64,000 bases of DNA from contig NZ_CP073346.1 in assembly GCF_024397895.1 (NCBI RefSeq), forward strand, positions 930,001-994,000, read 5' to 3'. The notes beneath the pieces are model-generated. The model was not told the origin of the DNA. It did no database searches and was given only the letters and a program-made list of their open reading frames with translations. Below, one piece after another: positions 42,070-50,004 of this stretch. Numbering within the stretch: position 1 is the first letter of the stretch; each line of letters starts with the position of its first letter. The position numbers were made by a program, and so were the translations under genes. Origin of the DNA: Pseudomonas benzenivorans (GTDB lineage: Bacteria; Pseudomonadota; Gammaproteobacteria; Pseudomonadales; Pseudomonadaceae).

Positions 42070-42175
42070 GGTTATCCACGCAAGCTGTGGATAACCCTGT
42101 GAACATAACCTGAATGAGGCGGCCAAAGGCCCGCCGTATCGGGCCTCGCCACAGATCGGCGATTTTTTGCTCAAC
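42070..42175. repeat. Repeated element copy A: DnaA-box-like pair to T6 tract
   Basis: It begins with TTATCCAC-GCAAGC-TGTGGATAAC, an inverted pair of DnaA-box-like 9-mers. Exactly 75 bp after the start of TGTGGATAAC comes GATTTTTT and a CAAC. It aligns without gaps to 56928-57033, with identity concentrated at both ends (about 65 of 106 positions by hand count). It lies 41 bp upstream of the ykvA-like start. Function unknown. Confidence 0.65.
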
Positions 42176-42355
42176 CTATAAAAACCATTTAAATCAAACA
42201 CTTAAAAAGTCAAAAGGTTTTTACTCGACCACCCGACCCGGCCTCGGCACGACGACAGGGAGAATGTGCATAACCGTAACACCGAAACGTCGAACCGGGC
42301 CCCTTTCAGACCCGACGGTCGATAGATTGCGCCCTTTTAGGCAAGCCAGAAACGA

Positions 42356-42381
42356 CAACGCCCCGTCGAGACGGGGCGTTG
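42356..42381 (-). terminator. Terminator of FKBP lipoprotein gene
   Basis: CAACGCCCCGTC and GACGGGGCGTTG form a perfect 12-bp stem 16 bp after the stop, followed on the minus strand by TCGTTTC. It is a likely intrinsic terminator with a short T stretch. Confidence 0.75.
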
Positions 42382-42396
42382 CGCTGAACCGAACTG

Positions 42397-43101
42397 TTAC
42401 TCCGCGGGGGCGGCGTCCTTGATGGACAGCAGCTCCAGCTCGAAGACCAGCACGGAGTTGGCTGGAATCGCCGGCGTCGGGCTCTGCTCGCCATAGGCCA
42501 GCTCGCTGGGGATGTACAACTTGTACTTCTCGCCGACATGCATCAGCTGCAGACCTTCGACCCAGCCCGGAATCACGCCACTGACCGGCAGATCGATCGG
42601 GCTGCCGCGCTCGATCGAGCTGTCGAACACGCTGCCATCGGTCAACTTGCCTTCATAGTGCACGGTCACCACGTCGGAGGCCTTCGGCTGGGCACCGTCC
42701 GCCTTCTTCAGCACTTCGTACTGCAGGCCCGATTCGGTGGTCACCACGCCCTCGCGCTTGGCGTTGTCTTCGAGGAATTTCTTGCCGGCCTTGGCCGACT
42801 CTTCATTCATCTCGGCCATGCGCTCTTCGGCGCGCTTCTGCAGGAAGGCGAAGGCTTCGATCAGCTCCTCGTCCTTCAGGCGCTGCTCCTTCTTGCCGAT
42901 CGCGTCTTCGATGCCTTGGGCAACGGCCTTGGAGTCCAGGTCATCCATGCCTTCCTGGGCCAGGCTCTTGCCCATGTTCAGGCCGATGCCGTAGGAGGCC
43001 TTCTGCGCCGGCGTCTCCAGCTCGACACTGGTCTTTGAATCGCATCCCGCGAGAACCAGGCCAACCAGCGCAACCGCCGCTGCTAAACGATGCTGTTTCA
43101 T
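42397..43101 (-). CDS. fkpA: FKBP-type peptidyl-prolyl isomerase lipoprotein (FkpA/Mip-like)
   Basis: 234 aa. Signal and lipobox LVLAGC make it a lipoprotein. Residues 25-120 are the helical dimerisation domain (SYGIGLNMGKSL), and 125-230 the FKBP domain with VHYEGKLTDGSVFDSS, PVSGVIPGWVEGLQLM and YGEQSP...LVFELELL. It assists folding of envelope proteins at the outer membrane or periplasm. The ATG at 43101 follows AAGGAAT. It lies before tRNA-Asp and tRNA-Val, as in P. aeruginosa. Confidence 0.92.
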   Translation of the reverse strand: MKQHRLAAAVALVGLVLAGCDSKTSVELETPAQKASYGIGLNMGKSLAQEGMDDLDSKAVAQGIEDAIGKKEQRLKDEELIEAFAFLQKRAEERMAEMNEESAKAGKKFLEDNAKREGVVTTESGLQYEVLKKADGAQPKASDVVTVHYEGKLTDGSVFDSSIERGSPIDLPVSGVIPGWVEGLQLMHVGEKYKLYIPSELAYGEQSPTPAIPANSVLVFELELLSIKDAAPAE

Positions 43102-43309
43102 GCTTATTCCTTGTTCGGTGCGCCCTAGGGCAATCGAGTGAAGGCGCGAGCTTAGCAGGCCGCCACGATCACTGGCTACCGGGATAGGATCCAGGAAATG
43201 CACATAAGTTCAGGTATTTAGCAGGAATTTCGGAGGAGTACAGCGAATGTTGCGAATGTTGCGAAGGAGGGGAAGGAGGGGAAGCAGAGGTGAAGCGAGG
43301 AGGAAAAAA

Positions 43310-43386
43310 TGGCGCAGCGGACGGGACTCGAACCCGCGACCCCCGGCGTGACAGGCCGGTATTCTAACCGACTGAACTACCGCTGC
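43310..43386 (-). tRNA. tRNA-Asp (GTC)
   Basis: A 77-nt cloverleaf with CCA encoded. The acceptor stem is GCAGCGG/CCGCTGC, the anticodon loop CCTGTCACG gives GTC, and the T-loop GGTTCGAGTCC is canonical. It is followed upstream in transcription by tRNA-Val 20 bp away. Confidence 0.97.
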
Positions 43387-43406
43387 GCGTAACCCCAAAA
43401 GCGAGT

Positions 43407-43482
43407 TGGTGGGTGATGACGGGATCGAACCGCCGACCCTCTGCTTGTAAGGCAGATGCTCTCCCAGCTGAGCTAATCACCC
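43407..43482 (-). tRNA. tRNA-Val (TAC)
   Basis: 76 nt with CCA encoded. The acceptor stem is GGGTGAT/ATCACCC, the anticodon loop CCTTACAAG gives TAC, the D-loop AGCTCAGCTGGGAGAGC and T-loop GGTTCGATCCC are canonical. It forms a tandem transcript with tRNA-Asp. Confidence 0.97.
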
Positions 43483-43643
43483 TTCACTCTCGAAGTGGGG
43501 CGCATTCTAGACAGGCCTTCTCACCTTGGCAAGCCCTGATTGGAAAATTTTTTATTGGCGTAGCAAAGGCTTAGCGCAGGGTTGGCCTGCGCGCCCGAGG
43601 GGAGAATAATGCGCGCTTTGCGTTAATGGAGAATCACCCGCTC

Positions 43644-44564
43644 ATGTGGTTTCGCAACCTGCTGGTCTATCGCCTCACCCAAAACGTCCCGTTCGATGCC
43701 GAGGCACTCGAAGCCGCATTGGCCGCCAAGCCGGCGCGCCCCTGCGCCAGCCAGGAACTGACCACCTACGGGTTCATCGGCCCCTTCGGCAAGGGTGCCG
43801 ACGCGCCACTGGTGCACGAGAGCCAGGGCTTTCTGATGATCGCCGCGCGCAAGGAGGAACGCATCCTGCCGGGCAGCGTGGTGCGTGACGCGCTGAAGGA
43901 GAAAGTCGACGAGATCGAGGCCGAGCAGATGCGCAAGGTCTACAAGAAGGAACGCGACCAGCTCAAGGACGAGATCGTGCAGGCCTTCCTGCCGCGCGCC
44001 TTTATCCGCAAGTCGGCGACCTTCGCCGCCATCGCCCCGGCCCAGGGCCTGATCCTGGTCGATGCCTCGAGCCCCAAGCGCGCCGAGGACCTGTTGTCGA
44101 CCCTGCGCGAGGCCATCGGCTCGCTGCCGGTGCGCCCTCTGACGGTGAAGATCGCGCCGAGCGCGACCATGACCGACTGGGTCAAGGCGCAGCAGGCCGC
44201 GGCCGGCTTCCATGTGCTGGACGAGTGCGAACTGCGCGACACCCATGAAGATGGCGGCGTGGTGCGCTGCAAACGCCAGGACCTGACCAGCGACGAAATC
44301 CAGCTGCACCTGAGCGCCGGCAAGCAGGTCACCCAGCTGGCCCTCGGCTGGCAGGACAAGCTGTCCTTCGTGCTCGACGACAAGCTGGTGATCAAGCGCC
44401 TGCGCTTCGAGGACCTGCTGCAGGATCAGGCGGAGCAGGACGGCGGCGACGACGCCCTCGGCCAGCTGGACGCCAGTTTCACCCTGATGATGCTGACCTT
44501 CGTCGAATTCCTTCCGGCGCTGTTCGAAGCCTTGGGCGGCGAAGAGATTCCCCAGGGCATCTGA
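43644..44564 (+). CDS. rdgC: Recombination-associated protein RdgC
   Basis: 306 aa, the usual length. It begins [13 protein letters not shown], the family signature, so the ATG at 43644 is preferred to an upstream one at 43626. Other conserved stretches are [25 protein letters not shown] and [10 protein letters not shown]. RdgC is a ring-shaped dimer that binds DNA and limits RecA filament activity. Confidence 0.96.
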   Translation: MWFRNLLVYRLTQNVPFDAEALEAALAAKPARPCASQELTTYGFIGPFGKGADAPLVHESQGFLMIAARKEERILPGSVVRDALKEKVDEIEAEQMRKVYKKERDQLKDEIVQAFLPRAFIRKSATFAAIAPAQGLILVDASSPKRAEDLLSTLREAIGSLPVRPLTVKIAPSATMTDWVKAQQAAAGFHVLDECELRDTHEDGGVVRCKRQDLTSDEIQLHLSAGKQVTQLALGWQDKLSFVLDDKLVIKRLRFEDLLQDQAEQDGGDDALGQLDASFTLMMLTFVEFLPALFEALGGEEIPQGI

Positions 44565-44640
44565 TCGCCCCGGCACCCGGGCATCCGCCGGTCCCCGGCG
44601 GCTTGCCCCGGCGTGCCAGCCATGCACAATGGCCGACAGC

Positions 44641-44688
44641 CTGAGGACGACCTCAGCACTCCATGAGTGACCACCCGGGGACGGCCCC
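44641..44688 (+). ncRNA. Guanidine-II (mini-ykkC) riboswitch
   Basis: Two small hairpins with ACGR tetraloops: CTGAGG-ACGA-CCTCAG (44641-44656) and GGGG-ACGG-CCCC (44677-44688), separated by 20 nt. The second hairpin is followed by a short linker and the CGGAGG ribosome site of sugE. This is the complete diagnostic architecture of guanidine-II riboswitches. Guanidine binding pairs the two loops and exposes the ribosome site. Confidence 0.92.
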
Positions 44689-44715
44689 TACCCCTTGCCT
44701 ACCCCGGAGGTGCCT

Positions 44716-45030
44716 ATGTCCTGGATCATCCTGTTTTTCGCCGGCCTGTTCGAAGTCGGCTGGGCCGTCGGCCTGAAATACAGCGACGGCTTCACCCGCC
44801 CCCTGCCCACCCTGCTCACCGTCGCGGCGATGGTCGTCAGCCTGGCGTTGCTCGGCCTGGCCATGAAGGAGTTGCCCCTGGGCACCGCCTACGCAATCTG
44901 GACCGGGGTCGGCGCGGTCGGCACGGTGATCGCCGGCATCATCCTGTTCGGCGAATCCATGGCCCTGGTGCGCCTGGCCAGCGTGGCGCTGATTCTCCTT
45001 GGCCTGCTCGGCCTCAAGCTCAGTCACTGA
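44716..45030 (+). CDS. sugE: SMR-family guanidinium exporter SugE/Gdx
   Basis: 104 aa with four membrane helices and the essential Glu in helix 1 ([20 protein letters not shown]13 region). KYSDGFTRP and [17 protein letters not shown] are typical of the SugE/Gdx subclass, which exports guanidinium in exchange for protons rather than bulky quaternary ammonium. The ATG at 44716 was chosen for CGGAGG five bases upstream. The preceding guanidine-II riboswitch confirms the physiological substrate. Confidence 0.94.
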   Translation: MSWIILFFAGLFEVGWAVGLKYSDGFTRPLPTLLTVAAMVVSLALLGLAMKELPLGTAYAIWTGVGAVGTVIAGIILFGESMALVRLASVALILLGLLGLKLSH

Positions 45031-45045
45031 ATCCTGCGTGATGAA

Positions 45046-45071
45046 AAAAGCCCGCCGATTGGCGGGCTTTT
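45046..45071. terminator. Bidirectional intrinsic terminator
   Basis: AAAAGCCCGCC and GGCGGGCTTTT with a 4-nt loop lie between the converging sugE and MFS-acyltransferase genes. A/T tracts on both sides fit termination in both directions. Confidence 0.9.
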
Positions 45072-45084
45072 ACCTTCTGCCGGC

Positions 45085-46962
45085 TCAGCGTACCTCGCCG
45101 CGCAGCTCGCTCACCTGGGCCTGCAGCAGCTGGCGGTCGGCGACCTGCGGGGCGATCGGCGTCCCTGCCACCAGGCAGATGCGCGACCACAGGCGGCGGA
45201 ACAGCCCCTTGTTCGGGTCGCGACTGAAGAAGCTGCCCCACAGCCCCTGCAGCGCCATGGGAATCACCGGCACCGGATTCTCCTGGAGGATGCGCTCGAT
45301 GCCGCCCTTAAACTCGTTGATCTCGCCGTCACCGGTCAGCTTGCCTTCCGGGAAGATGCACACCAGCTCGCCGTTGCGCAGGTACTGGGCAATCTTCTTG
45401 AACGCCGCGTCATACACCAGCAGGTCCTCGCTGCGCCCGGCGATCGGCACGGTGCCGGCGGTGCGGAAGATGAAATTGAGCACCGGCAGGTTGTAGATCT
45501 TGTAGTACATGACGAAGCGTATCGGACGGCGCACCGCCCCACCGATCAGCAGGGCGTCGACGAAGGACACGTGGTTGCACACCAGCACCGCCGCGCCCTC
45601 CTCGGGAATGGCCTCCAGCCCCTTGTGCTCGACCCGGTACAGCGAGTGACCCAGCAGCCAGATCAAAAAGCGCATGCTGAACTCGGGGACGATCTTGAAG
45701 ATGTAGCTGTTGACCGCCACGTTCATCAGCGAAATGACCAGGAACAGCTGCGGAATCGACAGCTCGGCGACGCTGAGAAAGACAATCGAGACAATCGCCG
45801 AGACCACCATGAACAGCGCGTTGAGGATGTTGTTGGCGGCGATCACCCGGGCCCGCTCGTGCTCCACGGTGCGCGACTGGATCAGCGCATACAGCGGCAC
45901 GATGTAGAAGCCGCCAAAAAGGCCGATGCCGAGGATCGAGGACAGCACCCACCAGGCCTGGTCCTGCTCCAGCAACGCCAGCCAGTCATGGGGCTGCTCG
46001 CCCTGGACGAAACCGCCGGAGTGCCACCAGAGCAGGATGCCGAACAGGGTCAGGCCGATCGAACCGAACGGCACCAGGCCGATCTCCACCTTGTGCCCGC
46101 TCATCCGCTCACAGAGCATCGAGCCCAGGCCTATGCCTAGGGAGAACACGGTGAGAATCAGCGTCACTACGCTCTCGTCGCCGTACAGCCACTCCTTGGC
46201 GTAAGCCGGGATCTGGGTCAGGTAGACCGCGCCGAGGAACCAGAACCAGGAATTGCCGAGCAGCGAACGGGACACCGAAACCGGCTGCTCGGCCAGGCCC
46301 AGGCGCATGATGCGCCAGGACTGACGAAAGATGTTCCAGTCCAGCGTCAGTTCCGGCATCGCCGCATGGGCGCGGGGAATGGCGCGACTGGCCAGATAGC
46401 CGAGCACCGCCACCGTCACCACCGAACCGGCGACCAGGCTGGCGTACTCGCTGCTGGCCATGATGATGCCGGCGCCTATGGTGCCGGCGAGGATGGCCAG
46501 GAAGGTACCCATCTCCACCAGGGCGTTGCCGCCCACCAGCTCCTCCTCATGCAGATGCTGGGGCAGGATCGAGTACTTCACCGGACCGAACAGCGCCGAC
46601 TGGGTGCCCATGCAGAACAGCACACCGAGCATCAGCGGCAGGCTGTCCAGCAGCACCCCGGCGGCGCCGGCCAGCATGATCAGAATCTCGGCGAACTTGA
46701 TCGCGCGGATCAGCGCGTCCTTGGCGAACTTCTCGCCGAACTGCCCGCCGAGGGCCGAGAACAGGAAGAACGGCAGGATGAACAGCAGCGCGCAGAGGTT
46801 GACCAGCAGGCTCTTGTCGGCGCCGGAGCTGAGCTTGTAGAGGATCGCGAGGATCAACGACTGCTTGAAGACGTTGTCGTTGAAGGCGCCGAGCAGCTGG
46901 GTAAGGAAGAACGGCAGGAAACGCTGTTTACCGAGCAGGGTGAATTGCGAGTGCGGGGTCAT
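45085..46962 (-). CDS. MFS transporter fused to PlsC-type acyltransferase (LplT-Aas-like)
   Basis: 625 aa. Residues 1-410 are an LplT-like MFS domain (LLGAFNDNVFKQ at the start, about 11-12 helices). Residues 430-625 are a lysophospholipid acyltransferase domain with NHVSFVD (HX4D) and FPEGKLTGDG. The AMP-binding acyl-ACP synthetase part of the E. coli Aas is missing, so the acyl donor must come from elsewhere. It probably flips lysophospholipids inward and reacylates them to repair the inner membrane. The start 46962 (MTPHSQF) was chosen for similarity to relatives. Confidence 0.87.
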   Translation of the reverse strand: MTPHSQFTLLGKQRFLPFFLTQLLGAFNDNVFKQSLILAILYKLSSGADKSLLVNLCALLFILPFFLFSALGGQFGEKFAKDALIRAIKFAEILIMLAGAAGVLLDSLPLMLGVLFCMGTQSALFGPVKYSILPQHLHEEELVGGNALVEMGTFLAILAGTIGAGIIMASSEYASLVAGSVVTVAVLGYLASRAIPRAHAAMPELTLDWNIFRQSWRIMRLGLAEQPVSVSRSLLGNSWFWFLGAVYLTQIPAYAKEWLYGDESVVTLILTVFSLGIGLGSMLCERMSGHKVEIGLVPFGSIGLTLFGILLWWHSGGFVQGEQPHDWLALLEQDQAWWVLSSILGIGLFGGFYIVPLYALIQSRTVEHERARVIAANNILNALFMVVSAIVSIVFLSVAELSIPQLFLVISLMNVAVNSYIFKIVPEFSMRFLIWLLGHSLYRVEHKGLEAIPEEGAAVLVCNHVSFVDALLIGGAVRRPIRFVMYYKIYNLPVLNFIFRTAGTVPIAGRSEDLLVYDAAFKKIAQYLRNGELVCIFPEGKLTGDGEINEFKGGIERILQENPVPVIPMALQGLWGSFFSRDPNKGLFRRLWSRICLVAGTPIAPQVADRQLLQAQVSELRGEVR

Positions 46963-47067
46963 CGTCCATGTACCTGTCCTGGGGCGTCCCGTATTGGACT
47001 GCATCAGCCCCGGGAAAAGCCACAGGCACAGCTCATATTTGCGTCCGTGAACGCACTCTCCAACCGC

Positions 47068-47397
47068 TCACAGCGGCAGCTGGCCCAGGCTCCAGCGCAG
47101 CAGGAAGAACACCAGCAGCCCACCGCCGATGGTCGCCAGCAGGTGCCGGGTGATGGCCGCGATGGCGATGGCCGCCAGGCCCGCGAGCATGTAGGCGTTG
47201 TCCAGACGCAACGCCCAGTGCTGGCCATCGGGCAGCAGCATGCCCGGCACCACGATAGCGGTCAGCACCGCGGTCGGCACGTAGTGCAGGCCCTGACGCA
47301 CCAGCGGCGGGAAGCGCAGGTCGGGGAAGGCGAACAGGCTGTAGCGAATGGCGAAGGTGACCAGCGCCATGCCGAGAATCAGCATCCAGATCTGCAT
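47068..47397 (-). CDS. AzlD-family small membrane subunit
   Basis: 109 aa with four hydrophobic helices. MLILGMALVTFAIRYSLFAF and ALRLDNAYMLAGLAAIAIAAITRHLLATI match AzlD. It works with AzlC as a two-part exporter of branched-chain amino acids or analogues. Its ATG overlaps the azlC-like stop (ATGA), so the pair is coupled. Confidence 0.88.
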   Translation of the reverse strand: MQIWMLILGMALVTFAIRYSLFAFPDLRFPPLVRQGLHYVPTAVLTAIVVPGMLLPDGQHWALRLDNAYMLAGLAAIAIAAITRHLLATIGGGLLVFFLLRWSLGQLPL

Positions 47398-48110
47398 CAC
47401 ACGCCCTCCCCGGTCAGTTCGGTTGTCGCCCGGCGCTCCAGGGCGACGCCCACGGCGATGCCGCTGAATGCCGCGGCCATCAGCCCGAGCTTGTACGGCC
47501 AGGCATGACAGAGCAGCGCCACGCCGCCGGCCACCAGCGCTGCCGCGACCTGCGGCCGATTGCGCAATGCCGGCACCACGATGCCGATAAAGGTCGCCAG
47601 CATGGCGAAATCCAGCCCCCAGCCGGCCAGGTTCGGCACGCTCTGGCCAAACACCGCGCCGACCAGTGAACTCGACACCCAGGACAGGTAGAGCGCCAGC
47701 GCCACCCCGGCGTGATACCAGCGCCCGTGCCCTTCCGTGCCGCGGGCCAGGTAACGACGCTGCACCACGGCGAAGGTTTCGTCGGTGAGGCCGAAGGCCA
47801 GGGGCAACCGCCAACGCTGTGGCAACGGCCCGACATAGGGCTGCAACGCCGCGCTGTAGAGCACATGACGCAGATTGACGATCAGCGTGGTGAGCAGGAT
47901 CACCGCCGCGCCCGTGCCCAGGGTCAGCAGGCTGATGGCGATGAACTGCGCGGAACCGGCGTACACCAGCAGGGACATGCCAAGGGCCTGCCACAGGCTG
48001 AGCCCGGCGCCGCTGGCCAGGGCGCCATAGATCAGGCCGAACGGCAGAATGCCGACGATCATCGGGATGCTGTCACGGGTACCGAATAGAAAGGCTTGCG
48101 AACGGGTCAT
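47397..48110 (-). CDS. AzlC-family amino-acid exporter subunit
   Basis: 237 aa with about seven helices. It shows SIPMIVGILPFGLIYGALA, YAGSAQFIA and NLRHVLYSAAL, the AzlC core. The start at 48110 has AAGGAGA; the longer frame reaching 48281 covers non-coding repeat DNA. With AzlD it exports branched-chain amino acids or related hydrophobic amino acids. The neighbouring AraC regulator may control it. Confidence 0.9.
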   Translation of the reverse strand: MTRSQAFLFGTRDSIPMIVGILPFGLIYGALASGAGLSLWQALGMSLLVYAGSAQFIAISLLTLGTGAAVILLTTLIVNLRHVLYSAALQPYVGPLPQRWRLPLAFGLTDETFAVVQRRYLARGTEGHGRWYHAGVALALYLSWVSSSLVGAVFGQSVPNLAGWGLDFAMLATFIGIVVPALRNRPQVAAALVAGGVALLCHAWPYKLGLMAAAFSGIAVGVALERRATTELTGEGV

Positions 48111-48157
48111 CGACACTCTCCTTGTGGCGGCCAAGCTTATCTCGCCCTCGCCACGAG

Positions 48158-48332
48158 GTCTTGAACGATCTTGCGCCCTGGCCGATAGAGAGGCCGGCCG
48201 TCGAGCGGTTGCCATCATGGGCGAGGACCCAGGCCTGCTTGCAGGGTCGAGCGCCGTGGCGCCGCATCGGCGCCACTCCACCGATGCCTGGAGGCAGGCT
48301 ATACCCGACGGCGCAGGGCGTCTTGAACGATC
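48158..48332. repeat. 13-bp direct repeats framing an intergenic insert
   Basis: GTCTTGAACGATC occurs at 48158-48170 and 48320-48332, 162 bp apart, each followed by a similar TGC(GC)CCTGGC. Between them lies a perfect GTGGCGCC/GGCGCCAC hairpin (48257-48277). The stretch is non-coding and sits between the azlC-like start and the AraC 3' end. It may be an intergenic repeat family. Confidence 0.55.
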
Positions 48333-48346
48333 CTGCCCTGGCGCCG

Positions 48347-49186
48347 CTAGGCCCCGAGGCAGGCACGGCGGTAGGCGCCGGGGGCGACGCCGTAGGCCTG
48401 CTTGAACTGGCGGTTCAGGTGGCTCTGATCGGCAAAACCCAGCTGGATGGCCACCGCCAGTGGCGTACAGCCGCTTTTCAGCAACGCGCGCGCCTGCTCC
48501 AGGCGGCGCAGTTTGAGCCAGGCATGGGGCGGCAGGCCGGTGGCCCGGCGGAACACCCGGGCAAAATGAAACGGCGACAGATTGACCGCCAGGGCCATCT
48601 CCTCCAGCGATGGCGGTTCAGGCAGCCGGCTGGCCAGCAGTTCCTTGGCCCGCGCCACCGCCCGCGGCTCGCACCCCGCCCTGCTCGGCTGCGGCAGCCG
48701 GGCGTGACGCAGCAACAGCTGCAACATCGCCTCGCGCCAGTGCGTCTGCCGCTGCAGAAGTGTCGCCTGATCGTTTTCCAGCAGGCGATGCAGCTCGCCA
48801 AGGCTGGCCACCAGGTCGGCGTCCCGGTGCACGCTGCCGCGAAACATCGGCAGACCAGTGCCGGGCAACTCCAATTCCTCCAGCAACACCTGGATCTGTC
48901 GGGTATGTGGGTAGAACACCCGATAGCGCCAACCCTGATCACACCCCTTGGCGCCGGTGTGTACCTCGTCCGGGTTGATCAGGGCGATGCTGCCGGCGTT
49001 CGCCAGGTGCTCCTCGCCGCGGTAACGGTAGCGCTCGGCTCCGGCCTCGAGCACGGCAATCACGTAGCCGTCATGCACATGGGGAGCAAAGCGGTGCTCG
49101 ATAAAACGAGCGGACAGCAGCTCCAGGTCACCGATATCCCCGGCGGTGCTGAACCGTACCTGCTCGTGCGTGCTCAATCTGTTCAT
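48347..49186 (-). CDS. AraC-family transcriptional regulator with cupin domain
   Basis: 279 aa. Residues 10-110 are a cupin-type effector domain (HVHDGYVIAVLEAG, NPDEVHTG). Residues 175-278 are two AraC helix-turn-helices (SLEEMALAVNLSPFHFARVFRRATG and PLAVAIQLGFADQSHLNRQFKQAYG). This AraC type often controls amino-acid exporters of the LysE/AzlCD kind, and azlCD-like genes are next in the same direction 237 bp away. Confidence 0.88.
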   Translation of the reverse strand: MNRLSTHEQVRFSTAGDIGDLELLSARFIEHRFAPHVHDGYVIAVLEAGAERYRYRGEEHLANAGSIALINPDEVHTGAKGCDQGWRYRVFYPHTRQIQVLLEELELPGTGLPMFRGSVHRDADLVASLGELHRLLENDQATLLQRQTHWREAMLQLLLRHARLPQPSRAGCEPRAVARAKELLASRLPEPPSLEEMALAVNLSPFHFARVFRRATGLPPHAWLKLRRLEQARALLKSGCTPLAVAIQLGFADQSHLNRQFKQAYGVAPGAYRRACLGA

Positions 49187-49189
49187 GCC

Positions 49190-49759
49190 TCAGGCGCCGA
49201 AACGGGCTTCCAGCCGGCGCTTGATGGCCGGCCAGTCCTGGTCGGTGACGCTGTACAGCACGCTGTCGTCCAGGCGGCCGTCGGCGAGGCGGCGGTGATT
49301 GCGCAGCAGGCCCTCGCGCTGGGCGCCGAGCTTTTCGATGGCGCGCTGCGCACGCAGGTTGCTGGCTGCGGTTTTCAGCTGCACGCGGACCATCCGCCAG
49401 CTCTCGAAGGCATGGCGCAACATCAGGAATTTGATCATGCTGTTCAACCCGCTGCCGTGCTGGCTGCGGTCGAGCCAGGTCCAACCGATCTCGGCCGCCG
49501 GCAGGGTGGGCATGAAGTCGCCGAAACGGGTGGTGCCAACCAGCCGCTCAGCGAGTCGGATCACGAACGGCAGCGCCTTGCCTTCGCGCTGCTGCAGCAA
49601 ACCCTGGCGGTACCAGTCGAGGCGCTGCGCCCCGCTCATATAGATCAGCTCCTGGCGGTTGGCTTCGGCCAGGCTGACCAGCGGCGGAATGTCGGCATCG
49701 ACCATCGGCTCGATGCGCAGCGCACCGCGCTGCAGGGTCACCAACTGCGGCTTGAACAC
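49190..49759 (-). CDS. GNAT family N-acetyltransferase (RimJ/RimL-type)
   Basis: 189 aa. RimJ/RimL layout with IGWTWLDRSQHGSGLNSMIKFLMLRHAFE (acetyl-CoA loop) and RVQLKTAASNLRAQRAIEKLGAQREGLLRNH. The GTG at 49759 is preferred because AGGAGG lies just upstream; a GTG at 49777 is possible. The acceptor is unknown. It is the gene immediately before the AraC regulator, with a 3-bp gap. Confidence 0.85.
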   Translation of the reverse strand: MFKPQLVTLQRGALRIEPMVDADIPPLVSLAEANRQELIYMSGAQRLDWYRQGLLQQREGKALPFVIRLAERLVGTTRFGDFMPTLPAAEIGWTWLDRSQHGSGLNSMIKFLMLRHAFESWRMVRVQLKTAASNLRAQRAIEKLGAQREGLLRNHRRLADGRLDDSVLYSVTDQDWPAIKRRLEARFGA

Positions 49760-50004
49760 GGCTCCCTCCTCGGGCACGGACGCGAGAGTTTCACGCTAAC
49801 AGGCCCCGCCGCCGCGCACAATTGCGCCCAGTGGCGAGCAGCGCCCCACTCATGGCAGGCTGCGACCTTGGTCGTACCTGACTGCAGTGGGCTTTGCTGC
49901 GACACTGTACAGTCGCATAGCGTATCGTCTGATTCGGGGTTGCCACTCGAACGGCCCGGGGGGCCGGTATCGAAGCACCCCCACTGTTTGCTGCCGGAGT
50001 GTGC

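Larger units (their letters stand above)
42029..42396. other. Intergenic region between fkpA-like and ykvA-like genes
   Basis: No gene is visible. From left to right it holds the repeated element copy A (42070-42175), an AT-rich tract (42173-42230) with TTTAAAT and a TTGACT on the minus strand that could be a -35 box, and the terminator of the FKBP gene (42356-42381). Confidence 0.55.

Noticed and set aside
48073..48366. A 97-codon minus-strand frame over the direct-repeat region
   Set aside because: No ribosome site and no family features; it would also overlap both the azlC-like and AraC genes.
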